NCBI RefSeq assembly: GCF_023913515.1
Contig: NZ_CP099393.1
Span: forward strand, 62,001 to 126,000
Direction of reading: 5' to 3'
Source of the DNA: Natronococcus sp. CG52
GTDB taxonomy: Archaea > Halobacteriota > Halobacteria > Halobacteriales > Natrialbaceae
DNA: 64,000 bases
How positions within the stretch are numbered: position 1 is the stretch's first letter; each line of letters opens with the position of its first letter. Both the position numbers and the translations under genes were made by a program. The notes beneath the pieces are model-generated. The model did no database searches. It had not been told where the DNA came from and was given only the letters and a program-made list of their open reading frames with translations. Positions 52,201 to 60,814 of this stretch are shown here, one piece after another.

Positions 52201-54497
52201 ATATTCGTTCCACCGCTCGCACCGAGGCGGTCAATACTGCTGTTGACGGCGTCGAAGTCCCCGGACAGATCCTGTGTAACGCTGGCGTAGCTATCGAAAT
52301 CGACGACGCCGGCTCGATCGCCATCGATGAGTGCACTGACGAACCGCTTCGCGGCGTCTTTCCGGTACCCGTATGGATCGTTCGACCCCATCGATCCCGA
52401 CGTGTCGACAACGAACATCGTGTCGAGAGGCTGCGTCTCCGAGACGTTGTCATCGGTATCACCGTCTCCAGTCTCGGTTGCATCGAACTGGGCTACCCAG
52501 GTCGGGATGTGGAAGACGACGAAGGTAGAGAACTGCGTGGTCTCTCCGGTAATCGTTCCGTTCTGTGTGTCGACCGTCGAGGGCAGTGCCTCGAACGTCT
52601 GTGTTGTCTCGTTGAACCGGAATACCGCTAGTTCATCCGCATCGCCGTCATCGAGAACCGTGTCGTCGTATTCGACGGTGATGTTCGCCTGGTCGAACTC
52701 GCGTTCCGATCCAAGCTCGATAACTGGTGAGGCGCTGGCACTCTCGATACCGTTCGTTTCGAATCGATCCTCGTCGTTTGACTCGATCGTCACCCCGCTT
52801 GCAAGGTCGCCGATGCCTGTTATGTCGATATCAACGCCGAGAGACTCGTTGCTCGTACTCGTCGTGTGGGTGTCCTCGCCGTCATTGATGCCGTTTCCGT
52901 CAGAATCAGCCGTGAGTGGGTCCGTTCCGAGTCGAACCTCGACGCCATCGATCAGACCGTCATTGTCAGTGTCGGGATCGTGTGGGTCGGTTCCGATCTC
53001 GAGTTCGCGACTGTCGTTCAGTTCGTCTCGATCCTCGTCGGCTATGAGTGAATTAGTTCCCGCTTCATATTCCTCGTAGTTCGTCAATCCGTCATCGTCA
53101 GCATCCCATTCGGCATCATCGACACCGTCATCTCTGGTGTCGGCACTCGTCTGATCCAGCTCTGGATACTGGACTTCGAAGTGGTCTGGAAGGCCGTCAC
53201 CGTCAGTGTCGGGCTCGAACGGATCCGTGTCGAATCGGCCCTCGTGGTAATTAGTGACGTTATCGTCGTCGAAGTCCTCGAGGCCGTCGATGACGCCGTT
53301 GTCACCGACATCTTCGTTGACTTTCGGTGAATCGCTGTCTGGGTGTTGCGGATCGGTCCCGACTATTTCGGTTTCGTACGTGTCTGGAAGCCCGTCGCCA
53401 TCAAAGAGGACGGTGTCAGTGCCGACCTGAGGACCATCAGTCTTTCCAGATGGTGCGCCGTCAACTCCGCGATCATTTCCATTTTGATCTGCGTCCCCGC
53501 CCGCTTTCTGCTTCGACTTCCTGTTCCGATCATCTTCGTCCTCTGAGATAGGATCCACGACTTCGACTTCGACGGATGTAATCTGCTCGTCAAGCGTCAC
53601 ATTCGTCGCGAATGTCGCGTTGGTGCGGCTATCGCTGGTTTCGATCGGGACGGTTTTTGTCTCGGTATCACCGATCGTTACCGTCGCCTCTGACAGTGTT
53701 TCCGGACGGACATCGAAAATGGTCCCTCGGATTTCTCCTTTGATCGATTCGGTCCCATTTCGCGGTGGATCACCGCGAGTCGTGATCGTTACCTCAGGCG
53801 ATGTTGCGGCGTCAATCGCGTCGAGGGCCTTCGTTGCCTGTACCCAGGCAATTCGATACTGTTGAATTGCGCTCGCCTGTTCGTCGAAGTCATCTCCGTC
53901 AGCAGCTTCGCTTCGTTCCTGTGCGCGCTCATATGCGCGTTCTGCGTTCTGGATGTGTGCCGTAGCACTCTGCTCAACGCCTGTATGAAGGTCTTCTTGG
54001 GTGTGGTTGAGTGCCCACGTAGCCTCTGCAATCCGTTCTGCTGCAGTTTCGTTGTCTGCAGAGACAATGAGATGCGCTGCCAGAACCCGCTGTTCGTCAG
54101 CTTCTGGCTCGCCAGACAGGGCTAACGAGTCGACGGCTGCCGCAGAGTGATTAAACGATGCTGGGTCCGAAATGTGCGCTGAGCCGTCTGTATATTCGAT
54201 CGAATCGTTGAGGTGAGCCAGTGCCTCTTCGTCAGTTTCAGCATCTAATTCTGAACTATTCGTGAGAATGAATCGCGCCCATGTCTTCTGAAGCACGGGA
54301 TCTCCTTCAGTTAACGTATCGACCTCATCGCGTTCTAAGATCGACGTAGCTAGCTGATCATCACCGGTTCTCTGGTCTATAGCCCCAGACGAAGATTCCA
54401 TAGCGAAAACGGGAGCTATCGTTCCCGTTACCATTAGGATGGAAAAGACGATTGCCAGCAACCCCTTCCGAGTTAGTACCGATCTTCTCTCATTCAT
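49290..54497 (-). CDS. Giant exported polymorphic-toxin-like protein: VWA domain, calcium repeats, C-terminal PD-(D/E)XK-like nuclease
   Basis: The 1,735-residue protein has a Sec-type signal (about residues 11-33). An extracellular helical region (40-210) precedes two clusters of thrombospondin-type-3/EF-like calcium loops with the pattern DxDGDGLxD (about 365-560 and 866-1040). Between them is a von Willebrand factor A domain whose MIDAS motif DTSGSM starts at D698. A helical, Ala/Gly-rich stretch (about 1170-1420) resembles pretoxin regions. The last 195 residues contain E1547/E1548 in a helix, then D1597 and E1611-T-K1613 (VVIETK), the active-site pattern of PD-(D/E)XK nucleases. The downstream 251-residue gene is its candidate immunity partner. 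Confidence 0.8.
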   Translation of the reverse strand: MNERRSVLTRKGLLAIVFSILMVTGTIAPVFAMESSSGAIDQRTGDDQLATSILERDEVDTLTEGDPVLQKTWARFILTNSSELDAETDEEALAHLNDSIEYTDGSAHISDPASFNHSAAAVDSLALSGEPEADEQRVLAAHLIVSADNETAAERIAEATWALNHTQEDLHTGVEQSATAHIQNAERAYERAQERSEAADGDDFDEQASAIQQYRIAWVQATKALDAIDAATSPEVTITTRGDPPRNGTESIKGEIRGTIFDVRPETLSEATVTIGDTETKTVPIETSDSRTNATFATNVTLDEQITSVEVEVVDPISEDEDDRNRKSKQKAGGDADQNGNDRGVDGAPSGKTDGPQVGTDTVLFDGDGLPDTYETEIVGTDPQHPDSDSPKVNEDVGDNGVIDGLEDFDDDNVTNYHEGRFDTDPFEPDTDGDGLPDHFEVQYPELDQTSADTRDDGVDDAEWDADDDGLTNYEEYEAGTNSLIADEDRDELNDSRELEIGTDPHDPDTDNDGLIDGVEVRLGTDPLTADSDGNGINDGEDTHTTSTSNESLGVDIDITGIGDLASGVTIESNDEDRFETNGIESASASPVIELGSEREFDQANITVEYDDTVLDDGDADELAVFRFNETTQTFEALPSTVDTQNGTITGETTQFSTFVVFHIPTWVAQFDATETGDGDTDDNVSETQPLDTMFVVDTSGSMGSNDPYGYRKDAAKRFVSALIDGDRAGVVDFDSYASVTQDLSGDFDAVNSSIDRLGASGGTNIGAGLQEANDHFDAESNDSRAKVSILLTDGVGSGGISEAEAAAERNITIYTIGFGSADESKLKRIADETDGEYHFVDGADDLPEVFSRVAENATDGLDTDGDGLPDSVEKTGVRTGWAEYVDTDPYAADTDGDGLDDGEEIERRVTVDIDRNGQQYNYTYYELRSDPSKVDSDGDGVDDYTETHESTTVVQTTDSDATNAVLETSGENPDAIDDHYKTYEVYSDPLAADTDGDGLDDGRERELATDPTARDTDGDGIDDEDELENAGDPTLYDAQPPEIDIQQSGYQIPERSLDTTYWVNVHIHDPAGVDRAVLIKDGNEERTETYGGKVDVYDTLKFTEEFTESETDIDTSSVKSTFISFGSKSAETVGSVAESVGDTTAGTTIYLESSDTNANSHQIVGVQRANFYSEAAGGLYTGTLIDQAVASEFGTISGFSSSLGVAFQDVSQLIEDPAAVVEGIRALIALVAEERLGAGKTLVTAIAQNVEQTQVRNNPYGSLDGKEHPELYDTFEVNWYEGYATGFLAKTVLGGSGANSAKSAIKGTSSAQKVGSQLVDTKAARALSRASDTKDAAKARATARVLLATDGDATEAMLSQADTAGGAYRLWRHQRAMDADVDALSEVRQERLGRTLVRGDANTNRAIRDLDQEQLDEILSLEIDSRSRGFLAKGVSSLGANDGQKLLNSVSKFDSDTTVRRAGGHETATYGRIEGADGDIAVTGRFYDDGTQSVKNTLSSNEQAVEKVFKNNRGGDLYEEYGVDAIDHLDQVSQADAVKIRGGLGEEVLQTRILNQKYGSGSFDYDADSDVGSLTEGYIPEEDVPYDFGSSQTGVDSLAIDSDGNLVVIETKVRGKNTNVVRSDLENTNNGQQLSEDWIEQKMDDLGQNADTAEKRAFLQALEDQGVITTMRNGDRVDVRVNQDKIKTEFVAYQDASVSDNLANADSLRNPSDSTLPTVDSVEVVKIGDTFTVS

Positions 54498-54837
54498 GTT
54501 ATATGAAAATCAGATATAACTAACATATTATAATACTTTCTATTGTTAAAGAGAAAATCAAATAGGCTAATATCTACTGTATTAGGACGCCGTCTAACCG
54601 CTTTTGGGCGACGTGCTTACACACTGTAGTCGATTCTGACCTGTAGCCCGGAGTTACAGTCGGCGGTCGGCGAGTTTCTTGACGGGGTATTGGGGAACAC
54701 TGAGCGTATGAAAGCGGAGCTAGAAAGCGCAGAGTTCGGAACGTTCGAGGTGCTATCCGTGAGCCTGAACTACAACTATTCTGAAAGATCTCCCGAACGG
54801 ACACTTCGTCAACGAGCACGAAGAGCATCTCGCACTC
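54498..54837. other. Upstream region of the toxin gene
   Basis: The first 60 bases are A/T-rich (TAACATATTATAATACTTTC near 54520) and should hold the toxin promoter. A plus-strand frame (MKAELESAEFGTFEVLS, then after a shift PNGHFVNEHEEHLALSVGE) may be a gene remnant, but it is not secure. Confidence 0.4.
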
Positions 54838-55008
54838 TCAGTTGGCGAGGTATCGAGCAACTAGGACGATTGGAAGGACCGGGATCACCAACCCTGTCAC
54901 GACGAGGATGACGACGACGATCGCTTTCTCGAGCTGACTCGAGTCGTCCCAGACTGAGCGTGACAGGCTATCGATTCCTTCCGCGGTTCGCTGTACGAGT
55001 CCAGCCAT
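54838..55008 (-). CDS. Small single-span membrane protein, 56 residues
   Basis: From the ATG at 55008: MAGLVQRTAEGIDSLSRSVW, a short acidic linker DDSSQLEK, then one long hydrophobic segment AIVVVILVVTGLVIPVLPIV ending LVARYLAN. This amphipathic-helix plus tail-anchor layout is seen in many haloarchaeal micro-proteins (DUF7535-like; name uncertain). An A/T run just upstream of the start supports transcription. Confidence 0.65.
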   Translation of the reverse strand: MAGLVQRTAEGIDSLSRSVWDDSSQLEKAIVVVILVVTGLVIPVLPIVLVARYLAN

Positions 55009-55262
55009 ATCAAAAATATAACGCAGCAGATGAGTGTAAATCTTCGTTCGTCAGAAAGAGATAGTACTCAAAATTGAGATATACTCTCGTTGACTAAATC
55101 TTAGATCTCAACGCTCAACTGAATATTCCTCGATTCTCCCAGTAGAGATACAATATGAACGTTGATATCCCGATGATTAGCTCGGAAAGCGTGTTCACTG
55201 TCATCGAGGTCAGTACTACAGGGTCGTCCAACCCAGACTCAAGACTGCATCTTTGACTTTGA

Positions 55263-55388
55263 TCACTCTCGAGGATTACTGAGGTTCTGCATTGGACCCG
55301 CGCATCGTGGACAAGTCAGCGTATGCTCAGCTCTAACCCGATGGCTACACACTACACATTCGCACAGGTTCGTGGGAATATTGACCAT
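55263..55388 (-). CDS. Zinc-ribbon micro-protein with rubrerythrin-like C-terminus, 41 residues
   Basis: The frame from the ATG at 55388 reads MVNIPTNLCECVVCSHRVRA then EHTLTCPRCAGPMQNLSNPRE. CxxxxxC knuckles (C9, C11 and C14; C26 and C29) and the ending GxMxNLS-PRE match short haloarchaeal rubrerythrin-like zinc proteins. Too short for most gene finders, but strongly patterned. Confidence 0.65.
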   Translation of the reverse strand: MVNIPTNLCECVVCSHRVRAEHTLTCPRCAGPMQNLSNPRE

Positions 55389-55905
55389 AATTTATTGTTT
55401 CTTGTAGTTTCCCCTACGCGTTCTACGTAAATAAAAGAATTGTTGGCGGAACTGTTCGATTCGGCCCCACTGGACGGTCAAAACTTGCGGCGTGCTGATC
55501 AGGACTGAGCCGAGAGCGTCTAATGCCGAGGAGGCAACGGCCAAGTCGGTTCTCGGGCGGGTTCGATAAACGAGTATCCAACCAAGATCTATCGCACACC
55601 AGCCGCTCAGAAGGAATAAGAGCTGGTCTATCGATCTATCGCAAAAAGGCGGATTAGGGGTGGGGATTGGGGACTCTCGTTCTCTCAATCAACGTTCGAA
55701 TTCCGCCAGGGGGGATTGGGAGTGCGATGGATGATGGCAGCTCCGCTATGGTTGCACGGGAGCGGCCGTACCTGGCGTGGTCACGTGCCGGTAGGAGCAC
55801 GTGACGTCTACCTATCTGGTCCGGTTTCATATTAACCGGCGAGCTCGATCCCAGTGTGTGGGAATGGCACTGCCAGTTCTGAGGGGTAATAGTAGACCGA
55901 CCAGA
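55389..55905. other. Gap between the micro-protein and the recombinase remnant
   Basis: A minus-strand frame of 98 codons (55688-55392; LFLLSGWCAIDLGWILVYRT, LGSVLISTPQVLTVQWGRIE) is open but shows no motif. G-rich tracts GGGGTGGGGATTGGGG (55656-55671) and GGGGGGATTGGG (55711-55722) are notable on the plus strand. No gene is claimed. Confidence 0.35.
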
Positions 55906-56480
55906 TCACTCGTTTTCAAAGACCTCAGCAGTCTCCTCGGCCAACTCACTCGCTTCGATATGGGCGTACATCTGTGATGTGGTCCGCGGGTCGGCGTGGC
56001 GAAGCACTCGTTGTGCTGCAGCCGCGCCGTGCTCGCGATAGATCGCCTCACCGACGCCACGCCTCGCACCGTGCGGTTTCAGGTACTCGCCGTCGACGTC
56101 GAGATCAGCGTCTTCGCATAGCCGTTTCAGGACTGATCGGCCACCGTTCGTCGAGAGAGGCGGCGGAACTCCTCCGTGTTTCCGTTATAACTCCAAGGTT
56201 CACCCGCAGATGGATCGGCGCCGTCCGAGGGATTGCTATACAGCGACGGCGCATGGCTCGAGACAAAGATCGGCCACTCTGAAGATGATGGATTGAGTGC
56301 CTTCTCAAGCCTCTCGATCGATCCGTGTGCCTGTGGCGGGAGTTGGACCTCCTCATGTTGCTAGTTCTTCCCCAGGACGTAGAGCTGGTTGTTTTCGAAA
56401 TCGACATCCTTCCACCACAGCCCGTTCTGGCAGTCGTCTCGAGGATCACTGAGGACTTCGCCGCTTGCATGATAGCCAAT
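55906..56480 (-). pseudogene. Tyrosine recombinase (integrase), C-terminal half, broken
   Basis: Reading down from 56480: GEVLSDPRDDCQNGLWWKDVD and ENNQLYVLGKN, a stop, then HEEVQLPPQAHGSIERLEKA and SSEWPIFVSSHAPSLYSNPS. After a further shift come LKRLCEDADLDVDGEYLKPH, GARRGVGEAIYREHG and HADPRTTSQMYAHIEASEL. Catalytic H-x-x-R (HGARR), the second His (RHADPRTT) and the Tyr (QMYAHIE) are all recognizable. The gene lacks its N-terminal half and has at least one stop and one frameshift. It is an inactive plasmid or virus integrase. Confidence 0.75.
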
Positions 56481-56585
56481 TCCAAGAACTGCCCGCTCGT
56501 TGACTAGACACTGCTTTAAAGACAATTGATCACAGTTACTACCAGGTATAGTATTTTATGTTATGATCTATAATGTATTGTAACG

Positions 56586-59500
56586 ATGACCGATAAACAA
56601 AGCGATAGTACTTTGAGCGAAAGGTGGAGTGCAGACGATCTGAAAGACGTCCATTCTTTACCGTCCGATATCGGTCGGCGGGCATTCCTCCAATTGACGA
56701 GTGTGGGGGCAGTAACCGCTCTCGGAACTGGTAGCGGAGTAGCCGCAAGTTCGGACGCGCCGAATACGAAGACGCGTCTGACTTGGTGGACCCAAACGGA
56801 CCGCGAGAACGCCCGACGTAATATCCAGCAGTACGGCTGGGCGAAACAGCGCCGTGACCAAGCCGTTCAGACGGCAGACGCCTACCTCGAGGAGTATAGC
56901 ATGGGCGACCTGTGGAACGTGGTCGCCGGCCAGCGCGTCCCCCGCGAAGCGGGTACGAGGCGCGTCCGTGATCTTATGGGCGGGACGTCGTCGTCCGGGA
57001 CCGATCGGCCCTGGAAGATAGCAACGGACAGTGGGTACATCATGCCGACGAACGACTTCGCGGCGTACCGCCAGAGCGGTCTCAATAACAAGGGAACATT
57101 CGATCCCACCCTGGCCGACGATCAGTACCTCGTCAACGAAGAGTATCCGGACAAACCCGATGACTGGGGCGTCGATGACGGTTACGGATGGGTCGATGAG
57201 GGTGGAGAATTCGGCAACGAAGGCGAGACACTCCACTTTATCGCATTCTACAACCACTGGTTCCGCTGGCGAGGGGTGATCCAGGACATGATTCAGACGT
57301 TCTCCGATGCCTACCTCTTCACCGGAGACACCAAGTACGCACGCGCCGGAACGGTGTTGCTAGATCGTATTGCCGATATTTATCCCGACATGCAAATTGC
57401 CGCCTATCCCACGCCGGAGTATCACAACATCACCGGTGGTCGCGAGACGGGTAAAATTCTTGGTTCCCTCTGGGAAGACCAACTCATTCCAGACTTTCTC
57501 AAGAGCTATGACGCGTACTACCCAGCACAAGACGACCAGCAGTTACTCAATTTCCTCGACAAGAAAACGGAGGAGTATCCAGGTCTTGGGTGCAAGGATA
57601 CGGCCGGATACATCAGAAAGAACATCGAGGACGGGCTATTCAGACAAATCCTACCAGCCGTCAAGAACACCCACATTGTTGTCGAGAGTGGTGCACGAGA
57701 CGTGTTGGCCCTCTCGGCGCGGATCCTAGACGAACCGAACGGGTATACGGATCGAGCCCTCGAATTCCTCTTACAGCCAGGCAATATTGAATACACCGGC
57801 AGCGACGGTGATGACGAGTCGAGCGAGTGGACCACGACTGGGGGGGACGTTCTCCCCTGGTTACTCAGACATGTCGACCGAGACGGCTATCGGGAAGAAG
57901 CGGGGCCACACTACAACTCACTCGGTCAGGGCGTGTTCACGAATTTGGCGAATATCCTCAAAGGATATGACGTCTACGAAGGTGCAGATCTCTGGGAACA
58001 TCCGAAACTCTACACCTTCTCGCAACAAAACATCGATCTCGTCTTACTCGATCAACTGACGCCGGATATTGGCGACGATGAAACCAGGTACATGAACTAC
58101 AACTTGAACACCGAGACGATCCAGAGTGCGTTCCAAGCCTACGGTGATTCGCTATTCGCCCAGACCTACTTCTTCCTGAACGGCTACACGACCGCTGGTA
58201 TGCGAGGCGACATCTTCTCTGCAGATCCGGAAGCGCTTCCAGCCTCGGTAGAGAGTGTGATCGAAAACGAGGGTGTCCTCGACAGGGACAGTACACTGTT
58301 ACCAGCCTACGGATTCACCGCGCTCCGTGACGGGGAGAACTACACGAATGTCCGCTACGGGGAGACCTACGCGTTCAAGGATCTCCTAGTCAGTAGTTCC
58401 GTCCCGACCAAGGATTTCTCGGAAGCGATTCAACTCCAAGCGAACGCGCCGGGTGAAGAGTGGACTTTTGAGTTCGAGGTTGACCACGACGGCACATTCC
58501 TTCTCGAAATAGAGGCGCTCAAGGCTTCGTCGTACGGCATCTACGAACTCCTGATCGATGGCGAGTCTGTCAGAACGATCGACTTCTTCGGCGGCTCCCG
58601 GTTTACTTCTTCGGTCGAAATAGAACTCGCGCAAGGGATACATACACTCACGTTCGCGAACAATGGCAAGAATGATGAATCTGATGACTACCTGATGGCG
58701 CTATATCACCTGGACGTTTTAGACGAGGCCGCGCGGGAAACCAGAGAACGCGCCGAAAGTCGTGGCAACGCGAAACGAGCTATCTGGCTCTACTTTGGAA
58801 AGAACGCTCATGGGCCAGGCACATCCCACGCACACACCGATACTCTAAACCTCGGCGTGATGGCCCATGAACTTGACCTGGCTCCCGATCTCGGCTATCC
58901 GGCGGACCTCGGCACGCCGAAGGCTCAGAACTGGACGGCCGAGACTATCAGCCACAACACCGTGATGGTAAACGAGCAGTTCCAAGAACCACAACTTGTC
59001 GCCGAGACCAAACACTTCGACGACGACGAGAAGGTCAAACTGTTCGACGCGGATTCAACGGAAGTTTACGAAGACGTCGACGAGTATCGCCGAACGACGG
59101 CGATGATCCGCGTCGATGAGGAGAACTCTTATGCGGTCGACTTCTTCGATGTCAAAGGGGGCGACGACCATCTGTTTAGCTTTCACGGTACGAAATCGAG
59201 TAACGTCGCCACTACCGGCCTGAATTTAGTCGATCAGGAGAGCGGTACGTACGCCGGTTCGGACGTACCGTTTGCTTCCCAGTCGTACAATGAATCCAGG
59301 GGTAACGGTTTCAACTACCTTCAAGACGTCTCCCGGGACGAGAATCCACCAGAATCCTACAGTATAGACTGGAACGTAGAGGACTACCGTGACCGACGCG
59401 ACGACGACGCGGATGTACACCTGCGGTTGACCATGCTGAACGACGTAGACGAGGTGGCACTCGCAACCGGCGAACCGCCAGCCTTGCCGGAGAACCCCGA

Positions 59501-60242
59501 CGAGTTGACCTACCTGATCGCCCGACGGACAGGCAAGGGCCTCCAGTCTACGTTTTCGTCGGTTCTCGAACCCTACGTCGACCAGCGGTTTGTCGAGTCT
59601 GTCGAGTCGGTCGCCGTATCGAGCGAGGACGCAGATGTCTCGGATGCACGTGCCGTGAAAGTTGTCCTGTCGAATGGTCGAACGGACTACGTCGCCCGGG
59701 GCGCCGGTCACGACATCACACACAACGTCGGCGAGGCGTTCTCGTTCACTGGTGTTTTCGCAGTTTACTCAGAGCGCGATGGAGAAGCGGTTCGTGCCTA
59801 CATTAATGACGGACCGAGCCTGACCGCAAACGGCGAGACGCTCATCGAGGAGTCGACCGGACGGTTCACGGGTACCGTCGAAGATTTCACCCGGAAGTTG
59901 AGCACGGACAACGCGATTACGATTGCACTCAACGACGACTGTGGGTCCTTTGACGGTACCGCATCGAATTACCTCTACGTCGACAACACAGATACCAGAC
60001 TTCCCGGAATCAACTCGAGTGAGAATGGCGAGACCTATGCCCAAAGCGGTGCGTACCGAATCGAGGCGGTCGAGAGCAACGACAATGGCCGGATCATGGT
60101 TGACGTCGGTGACCAAACGTTTATTCGCCGATTCGCGAATCCAGAGCAACTCGAAGACGGCGGGTACCACTACAACATCGAGGAAGGCGACGAGGTGTAC
60201 ATGCCGTTGCGTCACACCTGGGATCCAACCGAGCAAGACTGA
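56586..60242 (+). CDS. Tat-exported heparinase II/III-type polysaccharide lyase
   Basis: The 1,218-residue protein carries a Tat signal (GRRAFLQLTSVGAVTALG, about residues 31-48). An (alpha/alpha) toroid domain follows (about 75-560; HFIAFYNHWFRWRGVIQDMI, GPHYNSLGQGVF), then a carbohydrate-binding-like insert (about 610-710), and the heparinase II/III C-terminal beta domain with GPGTSHAHTDTLNLG (about 743-757) and SHNTVMVNEQ (about 790-799). Lyases of this type cleave uronate-containing polymers by beta-elimination. Together with rhamnosidases 45 kb away it suggests use of a rhamnose-uronate polymer. The exact polymer is not predictable from sequence. Confidence 0.82.
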   Translation: MTDKQSDSTLSERWSADDLKDVHSLPSDIGRRAFLQLTSVGAVTALGTGSGVAASSDAPNTKTRLTWWTQTDRENARRNIQQYGWAKQRRDQAVQTADAYLEEYSMGDLWNVVAGQRVPREAGTRRVRDLMGGTSSSGTDRPWKIATDSGYIMPTNDFAAYRQSGLNNKGTFDPTLADDQYLVNEEYPDKPDDWGVDDGYGWVDEGGEFGNEGETLHFIAFYNHWFRWRGVIQDMIQTFSDAYLFTGDTKYARAGTVLLDRIADIYPDMQIAAYPTPEYHNITGGRETGKILGSLWEDQLIPDFLKSYDAYYPAQDDQQLLNFLDKKTEEYPGLGCKDTAGYIRKNIEDGLFRQILPAVKNTHIVVESGARDVLALSARILDEPNGYTDRALEFLLQPGNIEYTGSDGDDESSEWTTTGGDVLPWLLRHVDRDGYREEAGPHYNSLGQGVFTNLANILKGYDVYEGADLWEHPKLYTFSQQNIDLVLLDQLTPDIGDDETRYMNYNLNTETIQSAFQAYGDSLFAQTYFFLNGYTTAGMRGDIFSADPEALPASVESVIENEGVLDRDSTLLPAYGFTALRDGENYTNVRYGETYAFKDLLVSSSVPTKDFSEAIQLQANAPGEEWTFEFEVDHDGTFLLEIEALKASSYGIYELLIDGESVRTIDFFGGSRFTSSVEIELAQGIHTLTFANNGKNDESDDYLMALYHLDVLDEAARETRERAESRGNAKRAIWLYFGKNAHGPGTSHAHTDTLNLGVMAHELDLAPDLGYPADLGTPKAQNWTAETISHNTVMVNEQFQEPQLVAETKHFDDDEKVKLFDADSTEVYEDVDEYRRTTAMIRVDEENSYAVDFFDVKGGDDHLFSFHGTKSSNVATTGLNLVDQESGTYAGSDVPFASQSYNESRGNGFNYLQDVSRDENPPESYSIDWNVEDYRDRRDDDADVHLRLTMLNDVDEVALATGEPPALPENPDELTYLIARRTGKGLQSTFSSVLEPYVDQRFVESVESVAVSSEDADVSDARAVKVVLSNGRTDYVARGAGHDITHNVGEAFSFTGVFAVYSERDGEAVRAYINDGPSLTANGETLIEESTGRFTGTVEDFTRKLSTDNAITIALNDDCGSFDGTASNYLYVDNTDTRLPGINSSENGETYAQSGAYRIEAVESNDNGRIMVDVGDQTFIRRFANPEQLEDGGYHYNIEEGDEVYMPLRHTWDPTEQD

Positions 60243-60814
60243 CGCGACGGTGGGCGAACGAGTGGAATTCGAGGCGGCAGATGTAACTGACGTTTGTTCG
60301 ACGAACTCGATCACCCCCGGAAGGAGGACAAAATGCAGATCGAGCAAGGGTTCGTACTCCTCGAAGCACTCGTCAAGTCCCTTTGGTTTGAGCGAGCGTG
60401 CGAGTTCCTCTCCGGGAGCGCCCTGCACATCACATACGCAAGGACGGCCTCAGTGAGCTGGTCTAATTTTTAACAATGTAGTGACCCTCCGGAACACCTT
60501 CTCGGATGAAGAGGTAAAATTCCGAATTCCTAGCACTCTGCCTCTTCGCTTTCTACAGAGATAACAAGATTGTAGCCTTGCCGTCTAGCGATCCTACAGA
60601 GCGCAATATCGGGCATGGTAGGGTACGATAGCGGCTTATTTGGCCTGCACGGAACGTGCGAATCTTGCTGTTAGGCAATAATTACTAGACGTGGGCGCTA
60701 ATCCTAGCACGTTCTGCAACGCACCTTTTCGTGAAGAACACACGCGTGAGATTGTCGTATAACGTCATCTACTATCATTGGTGAAGTTAGCAGTCAGAAA
60801 ACATTCGGAGTCCA
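60243..60814. other. Gap with a diverged repeat of the 33.5-kb sequence
   Basis: Bases 60541-60645 match 33458-33555, with identical blocks such as CTCTTCGCTTTCTAC and GTCTAGCGATCCTACAGAGC. Both encode on the minus strand a peptide LCRIAR-------VI-VESEE; here it ends EEAEC and stops. No complete gene is supported. The region ends at the IS6 terminal repeat. Confidence 0.45.

Noticed and set aside
54709-54840. Plus-strand frame upstream of the toxin considered as a small gene
   Set aside because: It needs a frameshift to look protein-like and has no known relative. Mentioned only as a possible remnant.
55392-55688. 98-codon minus-strand frame
   Set aside because: Open but without recognizable domain, start context or partner. 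Left as unexplained gap sequence.
55700-55810. G/C-rich stretch checked as a possible tRNA and attachment site next to the recombinase remnant
   Set aside because: No cloverleaf, anticodon arm or T-loop sequence can be drawn. No tRNA or rRNA gene was recognised anywhere in the window.
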